A stretch of DNA of 64,000 bases from Pleomorphomonas sp. JP5 (GTDB taxonomy: Bacteria > Pseudomonadota > Alphaproteobacteria > Rhizobiales > Pleomorphomonadaceae), in NCBI RefSeq assembly GCF_023721815.1, contig NZ_JAMDLI010000022.1, forward strand, positions 248,001-312,000, written 5' to 3'. Positions 1-8,878 of this stretch are shown in pieces. How positions within the stretch are numbered: the stretch's first letter is position 1; every line of letters starts with the position of its first letter. The position numbers were made by a program, and so were the translations under genes. The notes under the pieces were generated by a model. The model made no database searches. It was not told the DNA's origin and was given only the letters and a program-made list of their open reading frames with translations.

Positions 1-1
1 C

Positions 2-1018
2 GCCACGGCCGTCGACCTGTGGAAGCAGTGCAACGAGGGCAAGCCCGCCCGGAGTGAAGAGACGCTTCCTCTCCGCGAGATCGTCGCTCGACCCGATCTG
101 TTCCAGGTTCGCGGCACGACGGACGCCAAGCATGTGGCCGACCTTGCCGATATCATCCGTGGCACCGAGGGTGACCTTGACCCTCTGCTGCTCATCGAGC
201 TGGGTGAGGAGGCGGTGGTCGTCAACGGCCATCATCGCGTGGCAGCCTATCAGGCTGTCTACGGTGACACCGACCCAGCCCGGCCGGTTCCGGTGCGGTG
301 GTTCGTTGGTAATCCCGTACAGGCGCTAACCAAGGCCACCGGCGAGAACTCCAAGACCTGTCTTGTGATGACGCGGGAACAGCGGAAGGATGCTGCTACC
401 CGTCTCGCCGGAATGGTAGGCACGGCCTTGAGCAAGGCCGAACTGTCCAGAGTGACCGGCCTATCGACAACCACCATTGCCGAGATCAGGGCCGGCCTGA
501 AGAAGGTGCAGGCGCTGGCTGCGGGTGACGGTCTGCTCCGGGATGAAGCGCGAGACGCTCTCAACTCCCTGAAGTGGTCCGACATCCAGGCGTGCGTCGA
601 CCTGTCCGCAGGTGCAGCCGAACAGGATGAGGACACGGAGGCCGAGGGTGTACGTTTCCGTACAGGCGAGCCGATCGAGGTGAAGTCGGAGGCGGTGAGC
701 GCGGAGCCAACGGATGAGACGGTCGTCGAGGAGGCAAGCTCTCCCAAGGAGATCGGTCATCCCGAGCCCGTGGCGCCCGAGCAGGACACCGTCCAGAAGT
801 TCGCCGCGCTACTGGTGAAGGACGGGACCGAGACTGTCAGGCAGCTCCTTGCATTCCTCGGGAATGACTCCTCGCCGTTGGCACGGGCAATCTTCGATCA
901 GATGCAGCCCATCACCTTCCTGCGCGCTGCCGGCTATACGGTTCGTCCACAGACGGCAGACTGCCTTAGCCGGATGCCTCGCAGCGGTGAGGGCTACACG
1001 CACGACGCCGACTTCTGA
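2..1018 (+). CDS. ParB/Srx-fold DNA-binding protein, 5' end cut by the window
   Basis: The frame is already open at the first base, so the N-terminus lies outside; 338 residues are visible. The first ~80 visible residues have the ParB N-terminal fold pattern, with a conserved GHHR box (VVVNGHHRVAAYQA) after a region like LPLREI. A helix-turn-helix follows (KAELSRVTGLSTTTIAEI), then an acidic, Glu-rich linker and a C-terminal helical part. This arrangement is known from plasmid, phage and integrative-element proteins that bind DNA or regulate transfer. No ParA partner is visible to the right. A GTG at 134 could act as an internal start but would cut away half of the ParB fold, so it is unlikely. 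The island context (recombinase and restriction system to the right) favours a mobile-element protein over chromosomal ParB. Confidence 0.7.
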   Translation, partial: ATAVDLWKQCNEGKPARSEETLPLREIVARPDLFQVRGTTDAKHVADLADIIRGTEGDLDPLLLIELGEEAVVVNGHHRVAAYQAVYGDTDPARPVPVRWFVGNPVQALTKATGENSKTCLVMTREQRKDAATRLAGMVGTALSKAELSRVTGLSTTTIAEIRAGLKKVQALAAGDGLLRDEARDALNSLKWSDIQACVDLSAGAAEQDEDTEAEGVRFRTGEPIEVKSEAVSAEPTDETVVEEASSPKEIGHPEPVAPEQDTVQKFAALLVKDGTETVRQLLAFLGNDSSPLARAIFDQMQPITFLRAAGYTVRPQTADCLSRMPRSGEGYTHDADF

Positions 1019-1444
1019 CATCCGGAAGCGGGTATCGTTTCCTTTTGATGCGGTGGTGGGGTTTTGTGCCCCTCGCGATCAGGTAGCCACAATGGCTTTC
1101 AGATCGACGCCAGGGGCCTACTCTCCCATCACCGCATCAAGGAAACGCGTGCCGTAACAGACAGCATGTGCCGAGGCCGAAAGACCCGAATGTCGGGGGC
1201 AAAAACCTGAGAGGGCATTTGATAAAAGGGAAGGGGCGACTTCCCCCCCCCCGGTGCCCCATCGGCTTCGTTTGTCAGCCGGTAAACAGCCTCTCAGACC
1301 ACACCATGGCACCACACCCAGCGACGACGACGCCTTCACCGAGTTCATGGCAACCGTGGAAGACTAAGGAATGAACGCCTTCCGTGAGGGTGGCTCGAAC
1401 GTCGTCCCGTTCCCGACCAAGCACTGATCAACCAGCGGAAAAGG

Positions 1445-1539
1445 CCGGTTCGTTTTCGGTGTACCTCATGAGAACTGGCCTTGAGCCGGTCTCATAAATA
1501 CCGGTTGACAACTCAAAGCGAACCGGAGATAAGCGAACC
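1445..1539. repeat. Inverted and direct repeats upstream of the serine recombinase
   Basis: CCGGTTCG (1445-1452) is the reverse complement of CGAACCGG (1519-1526). CCGGTT (1501-1506) is the reverse complement of AACCGG (1521-1526). AAGCGAACC occurs twice as a direct repeat, at 1516-1524 and 1531-1539. The block abuts the recombinase gene and overlaps its candidate promoter, as expected for a resolvase res site or an autoregulatory operator. Confidence 0.5.
1505..1533 (+). promoter_or_regulatory. Candidate sigma-70 promoter for the serine recombinase
   Basis: A perfect -35 hexamer TTGACA (1505-1510) is followed after 17 bp by GATAAG (1528-1533), which matches four of six -10 positions. The start codon is at 1555. 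The spacer contains the AACCGG arm of the inverted repeat, so a protein bound there would affect transcription. Confidence 0.45.
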
Positions 1540-1554
1540 ATTCTAATCGAACTG

Positions 1555-2190
1555 ATGACGCCTACCATGCACATCCGCGCCTATCTCAGAGCCTCCACCA
1601 AGGAACAGGACGCAACCCGAGCCAAGGACCAACTTGGGGCCTTCGCTGCCGAGCGTAACCTAACGATTGCTGCCAGCTACATCGAGAACGAGAGCGGAGC
1701 CGCCTTGAAGCGTCCCGAGCTATTCCGGCTGTTGGCTGACTGCCTTCCGGGTGACGTGCTCTTGGTCGAGCAGGTTGACCGCCTTAGCCGTCTCAATGCC
1801 GAGGACTGGGACAGGCTCAAGACTGAGATCAGGGCGAAGAAGGTGAAGGTGGTGGCTCTCGACCTCCCAACATCATGGATGATGATGGCGGTGGACAAGG
1901 AGAGCATTCAGGCCCGCATCTTCGAGGCCATCAACGACATGATGCTCGATGTCCTCGCGGCGGTTGCCCGGAAGGACTACGAGGACCGCAGACGGCGGCA
2001 GGCTCAGGGCATCGAGAAGGCGAAGGCCGAAGGGCTCTACAGGGGCAGGCCTGAGGACACCGAACGTAACGCGGCCATCATCGGCATGCTCAAGGCGGGT
2101 ATGTCGTGGAGCGCCATTGTTGCCGCGACGGGCTGCTCCCGGTCGACACTCGCTAGGTTGAACAAGCGGGCCGGTGGAGGGGTAGAGTGA
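1555..2190 (+). CDS. Serine recombinase (resolvase/invertase family)
   Basis: This 211-residue protein has the layout of small serine recombinases (resolvases and invertases), which cut and rejoin DNA through a 5'-phosphoserine. The N-terminal catalytic domain carries the nucleophile motif YLRASTKEQ near residue 13. It also has the conserved stretch EQVDRLSRLNAEDW and a long E-helix (DMMLDVLAAVARKDYEDRRR). The arginine-rich hinge GLYRGRP leads into a C-terminal helix-turn-helix (MSWSAIVAATGCSRSTLARL). The length is close to the 180-210 residues of Tn3-type resolvases. A second ATG at 1567 is an alternative start; neither has a strong Shine-Dalgarno sequence. Likely roles are resolving dimers of the element or inverting a nearby segment; the repeats upstream are its candidate site. 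Confidence 0.88.
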   Translation: MTPTMHIRAYLRASTKEQDATRAKDQLGAFAAERNLTIAASYIENESGAALKRPELFRLLADCLPGDVLLVEQVDRLSRLNAEDWDRLKTEIRAKKVKVVALDLPTSWMMMAVDKESIQARIFEAINDMMLDVLAAVARKDYEDRRRRQAQGIEKAKAEGLYRGRPEDTERNAAIIGMLKAGMSWSAIVAATGCSRSTLARLNKRAGGGVE

Positions 2191-2474
2191 AGCAGGCCCC
2201 AACGGCGGGCACATGTTTTCAATAGGTCAGTATCGCTGGCGCACATGGATCGCCTGTTTGCCTCGGGGCGATAATGGCTTTTCGAGCTGGGATTTCATTG
2301 TTTCCGTGACCAAGGGGGAACCTCGCAACCTCCAACGGGAGGTCCAAACGTTCCACCGAACGGCCTCCCGAGATGCCGCAGTCGAAACTGCAAATCCTCG
2401 ACTATGCAACCAGCGAGGAACCGCCTAAGTTGCCAATGGCTTAAGTTTTTTCACGACGCACAGCAGTTTGAAGC
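2191..2474. other. Spacer between recombinase and hsdM with a small hairpin
   Basis: No convincing gene is seen. ACCTCC (2328-2333) and GGAGGT (2338-2343) form a six-bp stem with an AACG loop. It has no following T run, so it is not a classic terminator. The rest is presumably the hsdM promoter region, but no clear -35/-10 pair stands out. Confidence 0.3.
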
Positions 2475-4028
2475 ATGGTCTCCGAATTCTCTGAAATCAC
2501 CGACACTTTGTGGAGCTCCGCCGAGAAGCTTCGCGCCAATTCCGGGGTTCGCCCCGCTGATTATGCACGTCCGGTCATGGGCCTCCTGTTCCTGCGTCAC
2601 GCCGAGGAGCGCTTCGCCGAGGTGGAGGCCCGGATATCGCCGAAGGCGGGTTCGCGTGTGCGCCCCGGCCCCGAGACCTACAAGGCGGAAGGTGCGATCT
2701 TCCTGCCGCCGGAGGCCCGCTTCTCGTTCCTCTTGGCGCTTCCCGAAGGGTCGAACCTCGGGCGGGCGCTCACCACCGCCATGAAGGAGATCGAGGAGCG
2801 GAACCCCGAGCTCGCCGACGTGCTGCCCAAGACCTACCAGTCGATCCCTGACGACGTCCTGGTCGAGCTGTTGCGGGTGCTGAAGCCCCTGAAGATCAAC
2901 GGTGACGCCTTCGGCCACGTCTACGAGTATTTCATGGGGGCCTTCGCCAAGCAGACGATGCAGAAGGGCGGCGAGTTCTACACGCCCTCGTCGATCGTCC
3001 GCCTCATCGTCGAAATCCTGGAGCCCTTCCAGGGACGCATCCTCGATCCGGCCTGCGGCTCCGGCGGCATGTTCGTCCACTCCGCCGACTTCGTGAAGCG
3101 CCACCAGAAGGCGCCGGAGAAAGAGCTCTCGATCTATGGCGTCGAGCGCACCCGCGAGACCTGGCGTCTCGCCCAGATGAATCTGGCGGTCCATGGTCTC
3201 TCGGCAAAAATCCTCGACGCCGACAGCTATCGCGATCCGGTCTTCGAGGAGGTGATGGCGGAGGCAAAGGGCTTCGACTTTGTCATGGCCAACCCGCCCT
3301 TCAATGTGAAGGAGCTCGACAAGTCCAAGCTCTTCGACGAGGCGGGTCGCTTCCCCTTCGGCGTGCCGACCGCCGACAACGCCAACTATCTCTGGATTCA
3401 GCTGTTCTGGTCGCGCCTCAACGACAACGGCCGCGCCGGCTTCGTCATGGCCAACTCCGCCGCCGATGCACGGGGCAAGGAACAGGAGATTCGCCGCAAG
3501 CTGATCGAAAGTGGCAGCGTCGACGTCATCGTCTCGGTCGGGCCGAACTTCTTCCTCACCGTGACGCTGCCCTGCACCCTGTGGTTCTTCGACAAGGGCA
3601 AAACGAAAGGGAAGCGGGCGGACGAGGTACTCTTCCTCGATGCCCGCCACCTCTCCCGCCAAGTCGACCGCGCCCACCGCGACTTCGGCGACGACCAGAT
3701 CGAGGCCCTGGCCAACATCGTGCGGATGTGGCGCGGCGAGACGCCCGAACTCTTCGCCGGTTCGACCGACTGGCTGAAGGAGCGCTTCCCCGGTTTCGCC
3801 TATGCCGATGTCCCCGGTCTCTGCCGGTCGGCCACCCGCGCCGAGATCGCAGCGCAGGGCTGGTCGCTCAACCCCGGTCGCTACGTCGGCGTGGCGCCGG
3901 GTGAGACGGACGACGAGGACTTCCGCGACAGGCTGGAGCTGCTGCACGAGGAACTGGAGGCGCTCAACGTCGAGGCCGGCCGCTTGCAGGCGGTCATCGC
4001 CCAGAACCTCGGCGAGGTGCTGGGATGA
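2475..4028 (+). CDS. hsdM: Type I restriction-modification system methyltransferase subunit
   Basis: This is a 517-residue N6-adenine DNA methyltransferase, the M subunit of a type I system. An N-terminal helical HsdM domain (about residues 8-145) precedes the catalytic domain. The SAM-binding motif I DPACGSGGMF is near residue 190 and the catalytic motif IV NPPF near residue 273. EFYTPSSIVRLIVEIL is the usual entry to the methylase fold. The C-terminal helices (DRLELLHEELEALNVEAGRL) probably contact HsdS. The stop overlaps the hsdS start by four bases (ATGA), so the two are translationally coupled. Together with HsdS it methylates the host recognition site and protects it from HsdR. No frameshift or missing motif is visible. 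Confidence 0.95.
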   Translation: MVSEFSEITDTLWSSAEKLRANSGVRPADYARPVMGLLFLRHAEERFAEVEARISPKAGSRVRPGPETYKAEGAIFLPPEARFSFLLALPEGSNLGRALTTAMKEIEERNPELADVLPKTYQSIPDDVLVELLRVLKPLKINGDAFGHVYEYFMGAFAKQTMQKGGEFYTPSSIVRLIVEILEPFQGRILDPACGSGGMFVHSADFVKRHQKAPEKELSIYGVERTRETWRLAQMNLAVHGLSAKILDADSYRDPVFEEVMAEAKGFDFVMANPPFNVKELDKSKLFDEAGRFPFGVPTADNANYLWIQLFWSRLNDNGRAGFVMANSAADARGKEQEIRRKLIESGSVDVIVSVGPNFFLTVTLPCTLWFFDKGKTKGKRADEVLFLDARHLSRQVDRAHRDFGDDQIEALANIVRMWRGETPELFAGSTDWLKERFPGFAYADVPGLCRSATRAEIAAQGWSLNPGRYVGVAPGETDDEDFRDRLELLHEELEALNVEAGRLQAVIAQNLGEVLG

Positions 4029-5269
4029 CGAAACGTTTGACGCTCTTGGACGTGTGTGAGTTCATCGTCGACTGCGAGCACAAGACGGCCCCGCTCGCAG
4101 AGAGTGGATATCCGTCGATTCGAACGCCCAATGTGGGTCGGGGGCGCCTCATTCTTGATGGTGCCAATCGCGTTGACGAGGATATCTACAAGAAGTGGAC
4201 TAAACGAGCGGTCCCAAAAGCAGGTGATATCATTATCGCTCGCGAAGCGCCGGTCGGAAATGTGGCTCTAATCACGCCGGGCCAGAATGTGTGCCTCGGA
4301 CAGAGAACGGTACTTGTTCGACCGAATGCCAAAAAAGTCGATAATGCATATCTCTGCTATTTTTTGCTCGGTGATTTTGCGCAAAATGCATTCAGGGCGG
4401 CATCTATCGGATGTACAGTCCCGCACCTCAATATGGCGGACATCAGAAATCTGATGCTCCCTGCGTTACCCAAGTTGTCTGTGCAGACAAAGACTGCGGG
4501 CATCCTCTCCGCCTACGACGACCTGATCGAAGTGAACCAGCGGCGCATTGCGATCCTGGAGGAGATGGCGCGGCGGCTCTTCGACGAATGGTTCGTCCGC
4601 TTCCGCTATCCCGGCCACGAGCACGTCAAGATTGTTGATGGTTTACCCGAGGGATGGGAGCGACGACCGCTGGGCGAGGTCGCAGAGGTCCGGCTTGGCA
4701 AGATGCTGGACGCGAAGAAAAATCGGGGCGAACTTCGTCCCTATCTTGCAAATGTGAACGTCCGATGGGGCGCGTTCGACCTGACAGACCTTCGCGAGAT
4801 GCGGGTCGAGGAGAATGAGCTCGCGAAGTATGGTCTCTCTTTCGGAGACATCGTCATGTGCGAGGGCGGTGAGCCGGGGCGGTGCGCTCTCTGGAAGGCA
4901 CAGGTTCCTGAAATGACGATCCAGAAGGCGCTGCATCGAATTCGCGCCTTGGACTGCATTGACCCTCTATTTCTGTATCATCAGCTCTACAACATGGCGA
5001 AGACCAGACAGTTGGAAGGCCTCTTCACCGGCGCAACAATCAAGCACCTCCCCAGGGAGAAGCTGATACAGGTCATGATCGTCGTTCCGCCGCCAAAGCT
5101 GATACGCGAGTTTGCGGCCCTAGCGGCCCCTCTTGAGACCCAGATAGGAACCTTGGGCGACGCCGTCTCGCGGGCAGCCCAAGCTCGCGATCTCATCCTT
5201 CCAAAGCTGATCTCCGGGGAAATCGAAGTCGGCCGGGGCGAAGAGGCCCTCTCCCGAGCTGCGGAGTAG
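4025..5269 (+). CDS. hsdS: Type I restriction-modification specificity subunit
   Basis: This 414-residue S subunit sets the bipartite DNA target for both methylation and cutting. It has the usual two half-repeats. TRD1 spans about residues 1-150 and is followed by a conserved helical spacer (DDLIEVNQRRIAILEEMARR) and the linker LFDEWFVRFRYPGHE. TRD2 starts at LPEGWERRPLGEVAEVRLGK and ends with a second helical region (ETQIGTLGDAVSRAAQARDL). The start overlaps hsdM (ATGA), and hsdR follows after four bases. The first TRD coding region (about 4080-4480) is visibly richer in A and T than its neighbours, including runs such as AAAAAA and TTTTTT, which suggests this domain was exchanged separately. 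Target sequence cannot be predicted. Confidence 0.93.
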   Translation: MTKRLTLLDVCEFIVDCEHKTAPLAESGYPSIRTPNVGRGRLILDGANRVDEDIYKKWTKRAVPKAGDIIIAREAPVGNVALITPGQNVCLGQRTVLVRPNAKKVDNAYLCYFLLGDFAQNAFRAASIGCTVPHLNMADIRNLMLPALPKLSVQTKTAGILSAYDDLIEVNQRRIAILEEMARRLFDEWFVRFRYPGHEHVKIVDGLPEGWERRPLGEVAEVRLGKMLDAKKNRGELRPYLANVNVRWGAFDLTDLREMRVEENELAKYGLSFGDIVMCEGGEPGRCALWKAQVPEMTIQKALHRIRALDCIDPLFLYHQLYNMAKTRQLEGLFTGATIKHLPREKLIQVMIVVPPPKLIREFAALAAPLETQIGTLGDAVSRAAQARDLILPKLISGEIEVGRGEEALSRAAE

Positions 5270-5273
5270 GCCG

Positions 5274-8200
5274 ATGACCGCGAAGCCCGAGGACGTCCTC
5301 TATGGTCTGCCGCCCGGCACCCGTGCGACGCTCTCGGGGTTCTCCGAGGATTCGCTGGTCGAGAAGCCGGCGATCGAGCTGTTCGAAGAGCTCGGCTGGC
5401 GTCACGTCGATCTCTACGAGGAGACCTTCGGTGCCGATGGTTCGCCCTGGCGCGAGAACCGTCGCGACGCCTTCCTGACCAAGCCGCTCAGGGCCGCGCT
5501 CGCCCGCCTCAATCCCGGCCTGCCGTCCGACGCCCTCGACCTCGCCTTCGACATCTTCACCCGCGACCGCGCCGCCATGGTGCCGATCGCCGCCAACCGC
5601 GAGGTGCTGGAGTTCCTCCGGGACGGGATCGACGTCGAGTTCAGCGAAGACGGCGGCATGGTGCGGGAGCGCGTCCGTGTCATCGATTGGCGCGACCTCT
5701 CGGTGAACGACTTCACGCTTGTCTCGCAAGTCTGGATGACGGGCGAGCTCCACACCCGCCGCGCCGATCTCGTCGGCTTCGTCAACGGGGTGCCCCTGCT
5801 CTTCGTCGAGCTGAAGGCCGGCCACCGCCGCGTCGACGATGCCTATCGCGACAACATCCGCGACTACCGCGACACCATCCCCCAGCTCTTCCGCCCCAAC
5901 GGCTTCGTGCTGGTCTCCAACGGCCTCGATACGCGCATCGGCGCCTCGGTCCATGCTCCTTGGGACACTTACAAGGAATGGAAGCGCATCGACGACGAAA
6001 CCGAGCCGGGCTGCGTCTCGCTGGAAACGGCCATCCGCGCCGCCGCTACGCCGGAACGCCTTGCCGACCTCGTCGAGAACTTTCTGATCTTCGAGGCGAC
6101 CAAGGACGGTCTCGTCAAGAAGATCGCGCAGAACCACCAGTTCCTTGGCGTCAACAAGGCGGTGGCGGCGGTCGGTCGGCTCGGCGAGAACCGGGGCAAG
6201 CTCGGCGTCTTCTGGCATACGCAGGGGTCGGGCAAGAGCCTGTCGATGCTCACCTTTGCCCGCAAGGTGCTCCGCACCATGCCCGGCGCCTGGACCTTCG
6301 TCATCGTCACCGACCGCGAGGAGCTCGACAAGCAGATATCCGAGACCTTCGCCGCCTGCGGTGCCGTCACCAAGGGCCTAGATGAGGTGCGGGCTGGCTC
6401 GAAAGAGCACCTGAAGGCACTTCTACGCGGCAACGAGCGCTTCGTCTTCACGCTGATCAACAAGTTCGGCACCGCCAAGGGCGAGACCTTCCCGGTTCTC
6501 TCCGAGCGGTCCGACATCATCGTCATCGCCGACGAGGCCCATCGCTCACAATACGACACCCTCGCCGCCAACATGCGCCGGGCTCTGCCCAACGCCGCCT
6601 TCATTGGCTTCACCGGGACCCCCCTGATGGCCGGGGAGGAGAAGACCCGCGACGTCTTCGGCGACTATGTCTCGACCTACACTTATCAGCAGTCGACCGA
6701 GGACGGGGCGACGGTGCCCCTCTATTACGAGAACCGCATCCCCGAGTTGGAGTTCGCCAACGAGAGCTTCTCCGAGGAGCTCGAAGCGGTGATCGAGGAG
6801 GCCGATCTCGACGAGGACCAGGAGCGCGAGCTCGAACGTCGGCTCGGGACGCAATACCACCTCATCACTCGCAACGACCGGCTCGACCGCATCGCCGAGG
6901 ATATCGTCCGCCACTTCGTCGGTCGCGGCTATCGCGGCAAGGCGATGTTCGTGGCGATCGACAAGGCGACCGCTCTGCGGATGCACGACAAGGTGCGCCG
7001 GGCCTGGGATGCGGAGATCGCCCACCGAGAAGCCGCGCTCGCCACCGCGCCAGAGGATCAACGGCCGGGGCTCGCCGCCGTCATCGCCTTCATGCGCGAA
7101 ACCGACATGGCCGTCATCGTTAGCCAAGGCCAGAACGAGATCGCCGACATGGAAGCGAAGGGGCTCGACATCCGTCCGCATCGCAAGCGCATGAACGACG
7201 GGGAACTCGACGAGCACTTCAAGAAGCCCGACGACCCGCTCCGTCTGGTCTTCGTCTGCGCCATGTGGATCACCGGGTTCGACGTACCGACCTGCTCGAC
7301 GATCTACCTCGACAAGCCGATGAAGAACCACACGTTGATGCAGACCATCGCCCGCGCCAATCGCAACGCGCCGGGCAAAAAGGCGGGACTCATCGTCGAC
7401 TACGTCGGTGTCTTTCGCAATCTCCAGCGGGCCTTGGCGATCTATGCGGTCGGAGGCACCACCACCCGGCGGCCGATCGAGGACAAGGGGGCTCTGGTCG
7501 AGGAACTCGCCACCGCCGTTGCCGAGGCCTTGGCCTTCTGCCGTGCCCATGGCGTGGAGCCCGAGTCCATCCTGGAGGTGACCGGCTTCGAGCGGCTCCG
7601 TCGGCTCGGCGATGCGGTGGAGGGGTTGAACGGCACCGACCCCGAACGGCGGGCCTTTTTGGCGCTGGCGTCGAATGTCTGGTCGACCTTCAAAGCGGTT
7701 CTCCCCGATGCTCGCGCCGAGCCTTGGCGGCGAATCTCTGCTGCGATCGAGGTGATTGCCGAGCGCATCCGAGCCCTCACCGAGCGACCCGATATCTCGG
7801 AAGTCGCCGGCCGCATCGAGGCCCTGCTCGACGATTCGATCGCGGGCGTGGAGATCACGGCGCCGATTCGCCTGGACGGCGACATCGAGGGGCTGTTCGA
7901 CCTCTCTCGGCTCGACGTCGAGCGTCTTCGCGCGATGTTCGAAACAGGTAATCGCCAGCGCACCGAGACCCAACGCCTTCGCCGCGCCGTCGAGGCTCGG
8001 CTCGAAGAGATGGCGGCTCGCAATCCCACCCGACGCAGCCTCGTCGAACGCTTCGAGGCGCTGGTGGACCAGTACAACGCGGGGAGCCTCACGGCCGAAG
8101 CCCTCTTTGCCCAACTCCTCACCCTGATCGGCGATCTCGACACCGAGGACCACCGCGCCATTCGCGAAGGGCTTTCGGAAGAGGAACTCGCCATCTTCGA

Positions 8201-8480
8201 CATCCTCACCCAACCGGAGCCGAAGCTAGGACCGGAAGACGAGGACCTCGTGAAGCGGGTGGCGAAATCGCTCCTGGACAAACTGAAAGCCGAGAAACTG
8301 ATTCTCGACTGGCGTCTCAAGGAGAGAGCTAAAGCGGCCGTGAAGGCGACCATTGCCACGATCTACGACGAGGGGCTGCCGCCAGCCTACGACCAAGGCA
8401 TCTTCGACGACAAGGTAGAGCGTACCTATCAATGGGTCTTTGAGAAGTACCCGGCCGAGCAGCCTGGGTGGATGAACTGA
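5274..8480 (+). CDS. hsdR: Type I restriction endonuclease/translocase subunit
   Basis: This 1068-residue R subunit pumps and cuts unmethylated DNA. The N-terminal nuclease domain contains the PD-(D/E)XK signature around PLLFVELKAG (about residue 176). The SF2 helicase core follows, with Walker A HTQGSGKS near residue 316, DEAH box ADEAHRSQ near 419, motif III FTGTPL and motif VI QTIARANRN. The long helical C-terminus (LRRAVEARLEEMAARN) probably binds the methylase. Size and motif order match intact HsdR proteins, so with hsdM and hsdS the system looks complete. It starts four bases after the hsdS stop, in one operon. It is the last gene before the putative right end of the island. Confidence 0.95.
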   Translation: MTAKPEDVLYGLPPGTRATLSGFSEDSLVEKPAIELFEELGWRHVDLYEETFGADGSPWRENRRDAFLTKPLRAALARLNPGLPSDALDLAFDIFTRDRAAMVPIAANREVLEFLRDGIDVEFSEDGGMVRERVRVIDWRDLSVNDFTLVSQVWMTGELHTRRADLVGFVNGVPLLFVELKAGHRRVDDAYRDNIRDYRDTIPQLFRPNGFVLVSNGLDTRIGASVHAPWDTYKEWKRIDDETEPGCVSLETAIRAAATPERLADLVENFLIFEATKDGLVKKIAQNHQFLGVNKAVAAVGRLGENRGKLGVFWHTQGSGKSLSMLTFARKVLRTMPGAWTFVIVTDREELDKQISETFAACGAVTKGLDEVRAGSKEHLKALLRGNERFVFTLINKFGTAKGETFPVLSERSDIIVIADEAHRSQYDTLAANMRRALPNAAFIGFTGTPLMAGEEKTRDVFGDYVSTYTYQQSTEDGATVPLYYENRIPELEFANESFSEELEAVIEEADLDEDQERELERRLGTQYHLITRNDRLDRIAEDIVRHFVGRGYRGKAMFVAIDKATALRMHDKVRRAWDAEIAHREAALATAPEDQRPGLAAVIAFMRETDMAVIVSQGQNEIADMEAKGLDIRPHRKRMNDGELDEHFKKPDDPLRLVFVCAMWITGFDVPTCSTIYLDKPMKNHTLMQTIARANRNAPGKKAGLIVDYVGVFRNLQRALAIYAVGGTTTRRPIEDKGALVEELATAVAEALAFCRAHGVEPESILEVTGFERLRRLGDAVEGLNGTDPERRAFLALASNVWSTFKAVLPDARAEPWRRISAAIEVIAERIRALTERPDISEVAGRIEALLDDSIAGVEITAPIRLDGDIEGLFDLSRLDVERLRAMFETGNRQRTETQRLRRAVEARLEEMAARNPTRRSLVERFEALVDQYNAGSLTAEALFAQLLTLIGDLDTEDHRAIREGLSEEELAIFDILTQPEPKLGPEDEDLVKRVAKSLLDKLKAEKLILDWRLKERAKAAVKATIATIYDEGLPPAYDQGIFDDKVERTYQWVFEKYPAEQPGWMN

Positions 8481-8878
8481 GACAGCAAGCGTTTCCCAAC
8501 GCAGGTAATGCTGTCGAGCGTATCCCATCTCGTTAGTTGCACACCGCTTACGCCTCCCACGAGCCCTCTGGCAGCTTCACGACGACGACGGACTCCCCGA
8601 TTTGTACCGTGGTCTGCACTTCGAGGTTCGCGTAGCGGTGGCACTTCAGGATATCCGACCAATACCGATCAGGAACGGGGTTTTCGGTTGTTGACCTTTA
8701 GTCAAGACGCTCCCACAATGCTCCCACATGAACCCGAGGCAGACGAGAAACGCCAAGGAATCAGAGCGTTAGTGAGCAGGCGGGGCGTATCCAGGTCCCC
8801 CAGCCAATCTTCTTTTCCGATAGATATCATAGCCTTGGACACCTCAGTGGCTCGTCGGGGATTGGGCTGATCGGTGTG
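8481..8878. other. Island-chromosome junction region, no gene
   Basis: No supported gene is present in this 398-bp gap. It contains a tandem near-repeat, GCTCCCACAAT (8709-8719) next to GCTCCCACAT (8720-8729), which resembles integrase arm-type sites. A tRNA 3'-end-like sequence lies at 8789-8806. To the right, gene content changes to a two-component system and transporter typical of chromosomal DNA. Confidence 0.4.
8789..8806 (+). repeat. Putative att remnant resembling a tRNA 3' end
   Basis: ATCCAGGTCCCCCAGCCA matches the pattern of a tRNA end: part of the T-loop (ATC), a T-stem strand (CAGG), an acceptor strand, discriminator G and CCA. The upstream part needed for a complete tRNA is absent; GCGGGGCGT stands where GGTTCGA would be expected. 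Tyrosine-recombinase islands insert into tRNA 3' ends and leave such a partial copy at the far boundary. An acceptor ending TCCCCCA-G-CCA would pair with TGGGGGA, as in tRNAs that start with U such as tRNA-Gln; the isotype is a guess. Confidence 0.4.

Larger units (their letters stand above)
1019..1554. other. 536-bp intergenic region with poly-C tract and coding-like remnant
   Basis: No convincing intact gene is present. A run of ten C residues lies at 1243-1252. A short open stretch ending at 1368 reads SDDDAFTEFMATVED and stops. It is followed at once by ATG at 1372 for an 18-codon frame ending ...VVPFPTKH. Both look like protein rather than random sequence and may be the decayed C-terminus of one lost gene. 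The right third (1445-1539) holds the repeats and promoter of the downstream recombinase. Confidence 0.4.

Noticed and set aside
1168-1374. 68-residue frame beginning MPRPKDPNVGGKN
   Set aside because: Crosses the poly-C tract, has no ribosome site and no protein-like second half.
2451-3947. 498-residue minus-strand frame opposite hsdM
   Set aside because: Composition is that of an antisense shadow in high-GC DNA; hsdM has intact methylase motifs on the plus strand.
6546-8213. 555-residue minus-strand frame opposite hsdR
   Set aside because: Antisense shadow; no domain-like sequence, and hsdR motifs are intact.
8781-8810. Complete tRNA gene
   Set aside because: Only the 3' end pattern is present; no anticodon arm or D arm upstream on either strand.
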